A DNA stretch of 10,111 bases, taken from positions 1-10,111 of the forward strand of contig CACYEG010000044.1 of the NCBI GenBank assembly GCA_902773365.1, read 5' to 3'. The stretch's first letter is position 1; each line of letters begins with the position of its first letter. Positions 6,541 to 10,111 of the stretch are shown piece by piece. The notes beneath the pieces are model-generated. The model worked only from the letters and a program-made list of their open reading frames with translations. It did no database searches and had not been told where the DNA came from. The stretch is from an uncultured Erysipelotrichaceae bacterium. GTDB taxonomy: Bacteria > Bacillota_I > Bacilli_A > RF39 > UBA660. The translations under genes and the position numbers were made by a program.

Positions 6541-6909
6541 TTAATCCTCGAATATCTTATTTATTGGTCTTGCTTCAGTAGGACCAGTAGAACTTAATAC
6601 ATCCTTCGCTGCACTACCACTAGTTAACTCTTGAACTATTCCAATGGCTTTTTGGGCAGTATCTATATATTTTTGTACATTTTCTATATTGATATTTTTA
6701 AATAACTTAGTAAGTTCTCCAATACTAGTTGTACTAGTTGATTTAATGTTATCTTGAGCATCTATATATTTATTCCAAAGTGATTCATCCGTTCCATATA
6801 AGTCGAATACTTCAAATAGATCTTGCCATGTATGTTTTTTAGATTTAACTATATTTACTAAATTAGGATGACTCGAAACAAATGATTTAAATTCTTCTTT
6901 TTTACTCAT
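6541..6909 (-). CDS. ylbD: YlbD-like protein (putative spore-coat family)
   Basis: Soluble protein of 122 residues, near the 130 or so of Bacillus YlbD, which is annotated as a putative coat protein. Family landmarks are EFKSFVSSHPNLV (residues 6-18), TWQDLFE (27-33), a Gly-Thr-Asp loop and LWNKY (44-48), followed by a long helical tail and the end motif RPINKIFED. The usual acidic WxxY region is conserved. AGGTGAT lies just ahead of the ATG. The gene lies 31 bp after the 530-residue gene and directly before ylbE, the same pair order as in Bacillus subtilis. In Bacillus the pair sits near ylbF, ylbG and coaD rather than parC, so the neighbourhood differs. Whether this host makes spores is not shown by this gene. 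Confidence 0.82.
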   Translation of the reverse strand: MSKKEEFKSFVSSHPNLVNIVKSKKHTWQDLFEVFDLYGTDESLWNKYIDAQDNIKSTSTTSIGELTKLFKNINIENVQKYIDTAQKAIGIVQELTSGSAAKDVLSSTGPTEARPINKIFED

Positions 6910-6940
6910 CGTATCACCTAATAAAATATATGAGTTAATT

Positions 6941-8533
6941 TTAATTTTGTTTCTCTATTTCTATTATTTCTAGTACATCTTTAATAAATTTATCTAATTT
7001 ACTATTAGATTCTAAACTATTTATTTTTATAAATAATTCATCTAAATAAGCTTCTTTATCGAATGTAGGCTTCGTACTTTCTTTTTTTATTATATTTTGT
7101 AAACTATAATAGAATAAATCTTGATAAATAAAGTTTAGCAATTTCTCAATTAGTGTATTAATTTCACTATTAACGCTAGTATAATTTGATATATCACGCG
7201 CATTATCGATTATCTCATCTGGCACTAGTATACTCGATTCTATATATTCCGTGATAATTTTATTCGAGGTGGATTCATATGTTTTTAATAAATCAACTAT
7301 GCCTTTTCTCTCACCAGTATCGAAGTAAAAAATCCCAAGTACATCATATTTCTTAATTAGTTCTCTTTTTAGGGATGAACCCAATTTATTAAAACTCTTG
7401 TTAAATGAAATATCTAAAGATATTTCTTTATTAAATGTAGGCGGATTATCACTTTCTATATTGATATTATTTAGTTGGGAATTAATATAACTCATAAATA
7501 AGTTTATGCCAAATGACTCATAAAACTTAAGAGCCATAACAAAAGATGATGCTTTGGTATCAGAAATATATGGATATGGTTCGTATGATTTATCAGCATA
7601 CATTCTACTTAGATCTACTTTAAAGTTAATCATGTTCATAATTGCATGTAGTGATTCTAATGAAACTACATTTTTACTTAGTAGTAATTCATCTCTATAG
7701 AGTTTCATCTTAAAGAATAGATTACTAAATAACTCAACATAATTACCTGATATGAAAGTATCTAAAAGTAGTGATTCCATATATATTGTATGTTTTGATA
7801 AATCGTAAGTCTTATTTTCAAAAGTAACTTCATCTATATATTCGATATGTACATCTTCTTCTAAATCAATTAGGTAATCCCTTACAGTAGAATATACTAA
7901 GACTTTCACTACTTCTCTATCGAATATGTGATTTTTTTTGTAAGCATGTAGTCTCAACATTGATCCAACGATACTCATTTTGACAAACCCATTTTTATTA
8001 TTTTTGACAAAATTACATAAGAGTTCAAACTCTCCAATAGATAATTTTTCTTTTTCTAATTCTAGAAGTAATTCAGATTCTATTTTTTTACATTTAGAAT
8101 CGTAATCACAAGTATCGCTGATATATTCGTATAATTTTAAGAATTCTTCGTTTTTAGAGGCATACTCATCATGTTTTTTGGCATACTCCAATCCTTTAAA
8201 AAAAGGTGATGAAAAAATATTTTGGTCAAGCTTATTGACTTCATCTCTTATAAAATCATCGAAAAATGCTCTTATGTACCCTAGTGTTTTATCAGAACTA
8301 CTTCCAGTGTCCTCATGTATTTGTAGTAGATTACCGGAAAAAAGTTTATTGGTAATATACTCTAACATGTAAAAGAGGTATTCACTCTTTGGAATACCCT
8401 TAAAGTAGTCGATATTTTCTTGAAACTCTTTCTTAAACATTTCATATAGAGAATTATTAGAAAGAATGCTATCTAAAAAGTTAAGTGGTATTTTATTATC
8501 TACTAGCGGTTTTTGAAACATTTGATACTTCAC
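6941..8533 (-). CDS. Unrecognised 530-residue, mainly helical protein
   Basis: I do not recognise this protein. It has no signal peptide, membrane helix or nucleotide-binding loop, and its make-up (Lys, Asn, Ile, Leu, Ser, Asp, Phe, Tyr) suggests a soluble, mostly helical fold. C142, C148 and C173 are the few cysteines. A segment near residues 225-275 with EEDVHIEYIDE followed by SKHTIYMESLLLD may be the most ordered part and is a good seed for a profile search. The start is uncertain: GTG 8533 lies only 2-4 nt from AGGAAG, and ATG 8521 lies 14 nt from it. A TAG stop sits just upstream of GTG, so no longer start is possible. The gene sits in a tight unit between parC and ylbD, which argues for a resident gene rather than a recent insertion. 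Confidence 0.9.
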   Translation of the reverse strand: MKYQMFQKPLVDNKIPLNFLDSILSNNSLYEMFKKEFQENIDYFKGIPKSEYLFYMLEYITNKLFSGNLLQIHEDTGSSSDKTLGYIRAFFDDFIRDEVNKLDQNIFSSPFFKGLEYAKKHDEYASKNEEFLKLYEYISDTCDYDSKCKKIESELLLELEKEKLSIGEFELLCNFVKNNKNGFVKMSIVGSMLRLHAYKKNHIFDREVVKVLVYSTVRDYLIDLEEDVHIEYIDEVTFENKTYDLSKHTIYMESLLLDTFISGNYVELFSNLFFKMKLYRDELLLSKNVVSLESLHAIMNMINFKVDLSRMYADKSYEPYPYISDTKASSFVMALKFYESFGINLFMSYINSQLNNINIESDNPPTFNKEISLDISFNKSFNKLGSSLKRELIKKYDVLGIFYFDTGERKGIVDLLKTYESTSNKIITEYIESSILVPDEIIDNARDISNYTSVNSEINTLIEKLLNFIYQDLFYYSLQNIIKKESTKPTFDKEAYLDELFIKINSLESNSKLDKFIKDVLEIIEIEKQN

Positions 8534-8702
8534 TTCTTCCTAATATTCTCGAATAGACGGATATGTTTCCTAAGTCCTTTTTTAAAGCTCCTATTTTTTT
8601 ATTCTTTTTATCTAAAAAGTATAGATATATATAATACACTAAAGATGGTTCTGGCATTATGATGGTGGTTGTATCTATATCTTTCCAATCATACTCTCTC
8701 AT
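8496..8702 (-). CDS. Small hypothetical protein, translationally coupled to parC
   Basis: The ATG shares its A with the parC stop as TAATG, the usual sign of translational coupling, and no other gene fills the space between parC and the 530-residue gene. The 68-residue product is acidic at the start (DWKDID), has an aromatic hydrophobic run near residues 22-29 (VYYIYLYF) too short to be a membrane helix, and a basic second half (DKKNKKIGALKKD). I do not recognise it. Its last 12 or so codons overlap the start of the next gene by 38 nt, or by 26 nt if that gene starts at ATG 8521. There is no good ribosome binding site. It could be a real small subunit, or the remnant of an N-terminal part of the 530-residue protein, which is in a different frame. 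Confidence 0.55.
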   Translation of the reverse strand: MREYDWKDIDTTTIIMPEPSLVYYIYLYFLDKKNKKIGALKKDLGNISVYSRILGRSEVSNVSKTASR

Positions 8703-10111
8703 TATAATTTAAATTGCTCCAGAAAGTCGTCTTTTGTTTCACTTTCACTTGCTGAATCTATTTTACTTTCGATATTTTTGGCATCTATCAATGTGGCTTT
8801 AAGGACTAGTGCATCTACATCAACTTTACTGATCGATGAACCAGTACTGTCTTTATCCATAATAGGTATTTCGCTCATCTTTATTTCTTTTATATCAGTG
8901 TTATTTTTAATCAATATGATATCTTTAACATCTACTACTCTTGCATCTATTACCTTGTATGTAACAGTCTTTGTTTTCTTAATTACAGTACTACCCTTTT
9001 TAGCACGACTCGATAAATTTAAGTCAGACAATTTTACTCTTTTAGCGGTCTTTTTATCTGTAAAAATGCTAATGTATTCATTAGTTGTGTCATATGTACA
9101 AGCGGATACTACATAATCATCATCTTTTAACCCGATGGCTTTTACGCCACTTGTCTTAACTCCACTTGTAGGTATTTCACTAGATGCAAATGCTAAGTAG
9201 TTACCCATAGATGTAACTAATAATACCCGAGAATTATCTAGTACTGCACTTACTACTGAGTCACCATCTTTTAGCTTTATTGCACTCATTGCTTTATTAG
9301 ATCTCGTAACATGATAAGACGCAAGTGGGGTTTTCTTACACATTCCGTATTTAGTAAACGTTATAATAGCGATATCTTTAGTATTATCGTTCACTATAAA
9401 TGAGTTAATTACTTTTTCATCTGGATTAACTGTAACTATATTAGATACATGTTTACCCATGTCTTTCCATTTTGCTTCTGGTATATCGTGTACCCTAATG
9501 TATAGATAGTTACCTAAGTCTGTTACTATCAATAATCTATCGAGAGTCGATGCACTATATAGATTAAGTAGCGTATCTCCAGGTTTTAATCCAGTTTCTT
9601 CTTCACTATTATAACTCTTAGTACTTACTCTTTTTAAGTAACCATCGCCTGAAAGCGCTACTATAACTTTTTCATCCTGAATGAGCTCTTCAGCATTAAT
9701 TTTAATTTCTGTAAGAGTATCTCTAATCTCAGTCTTTCTAGGCACACCGTATTCTTTTTTAATGCGTCTTAAGTCTTTCTTAAGCTCGCCATTTAGTTTC
9801 TCTGGATTATTTATTATTTCACTTAATCTATTCATTTCTTCTTCAAGTGCCTTCATATTTTCTTGTAGTGCCACTACATCCGTATTAGTTAATTTATATA
9901 GTTGAAGAGTGACGATAGCTTCAGCTTGTGCCTCGGTAAAACCATACTCCTTAACTAAGTTATCTTTAGCATCAGCCTTATTTTTACTTGCTCTTATAGT
10001 CTTTATTACATCATCTAATATGCTTATCGCTTTAACAAGGCCTTCAGTGATATGGTATTGCTTTTTATTAAATTCTAAATCCCATTCACAAGATTTGACC
10101 GTTATAAATTT
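8702..10111 (-). CDS. parC: DNA topoisomerase IV subunit A (ParC), C-terminal part, cut by window edge
   Basis: Topoisomerase IV separates linked daughter chromosomes; ParC cuts and rejoins DNA. Only the last 469 codons are visible; the frame is open to 10111, and the GTG at 9874 is an internal valine. The catalytic tyrosine and winged-helix domain lie outside. From the right edge, the first visible part is the coiled-coil and C-gate: YHITEGLVKAIS, then RASKNKADAKDNL and FTEAQAEAIVTLQLYKLTNTD (cited here as FTEAQAEA and LQLYKLTN). From about codon 147 a beta-pinwheel domain begins, with about six blades such as VIVALSGDGYLKRV, IVTDLGNYLY, ITFTKYGMCKK and LVTSMGNYLAF. The GyrA box (QRRGGKG type) is absent, which together with the coiled-coil sequence favours ParC over GyrA. 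parE would be expected just upstream, outside the window. Confidence 0.92.
   Translation of the reverse strand, partial: KFITVKSCEWDLEFNKKQYHITEGLVKAISILDDVIKTIRASKNKADAKDNLVKEYGFTEAQAEAIVTLQLYKLTNTDVVALQENMKALEEEMNRLSEIINNPEKLNGELKKDLRRIKKEYGVPRKTEIRDTLTEIKINAEELIQDEKVIVALSGDGYLKRVSTKSYNSEEETGLKPGDTLLNLYSASTLDRLLIVTDLGNYLYIRVHDIPEAKWKDMGKHVSNIVTVNPDEKVINSFIVNDNTKDIAIITFTKYGMCKKTPLASYHVTRSNKAMSAIKLKDGDSVVSAVLDNSRVLLVTSMGNYLAFASSEIPTSGVKTSGVKAIGLKDDDYVVSACTYDTTNEYISIFTDKKTAKRVKLSDLNLSSRAKKGSTVIKKTKTVTYKVIDARVVDVKDIILIKNNTDIKEIKMSEIPIMDKDSTGSSISKVDVDALVLKATLIDAKNIESKIDSASESETKDDFLEQFKL

Noticed and set aside
8778..9116. 112-codon hydrophobic + strand ORF opposite parC
   Set aside because: It is antisense to the conserved ParC pinwheel domain; its Leu/Ile/Val/Ser richness is what reverse reading of this coding region yields, and no promoter or ribosome binding site precedes it.
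8702..10111. Assignment as GyrA
   Set aside because: No GyrA box is present in the pinwheel domain, and the coiled-coil segment with RASKNKADAK and FTEAQAEA matches ParC of Bacilli better.

Overview
The window is AT-rich, standard-code DNA from a low-GC Gram-positive bacterium. TGA acts as a stop in at least two genes and tryptophan is read from TGG. SpoVS, YlbD and YlbE homologues, the ParC type and strong AGGAGG ribosome binding sites point to Bacilli or a Mollicutes-adjacent uncultured relative. The exact lineage is an inference and I cannot name a species.

Layout. The left edge (1 to about 809) is the 3' part of an IS30-family insertion sequence on the + strand, with an intact D-D(33)-E catalytic core. 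Every other gene is on the - strand. Reading in their own direction, from right to left, they form four transcription units. (1) The 3' part of parC (topoisomerase IV subunit A) runs off the right edge. It is followed without a gap by a small ORF, an unrecognised 530-residue protein, ylbD and ylbE, ending in a terminator that overlaps the ylbE stop codon. (2) A divergent PlsC-like acyltransferase has its own consensus promoter (TTGACA, 16 bp, TATAAT) and its own terminator. (3) An extended -10 promoter drives a seven-helix hybrid histidine kinase and an Hpt-receiver protein, with spoVS next in line behind a hairpin that contains the spoVS ribosome binding site. (4) An unrecognised 400-residue protein has its own extended -10 promoter overlapped by a 16-bp palindrome, and it abuts the insertion sequence.

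How the genes may work together. The kinase and the Hpt-receiver protein carry all four phospho-sites of a His-Asp-His-Asp relay (H250, D540, H62, D187), but neither has a DNA-binding or enzymatic output domain. The next gene is spoVS, a small nucleic-acid-binding-type protein of sporulating Firmicutes. The hairpin between them could couple or uncouple its expression from the relay. With ylbD (annotated as a spore-coat protein in Bacillus) and ylbE nearby, the window holds three genes of sporulation-associated families in otherwise housekeeping surroundings.

I did not find a clear new defence or mobile system. The best candidates for undescribed biology are the relay/spoVS unit with its hairpin, and the two orphan proteins of 400 and 530 residues.
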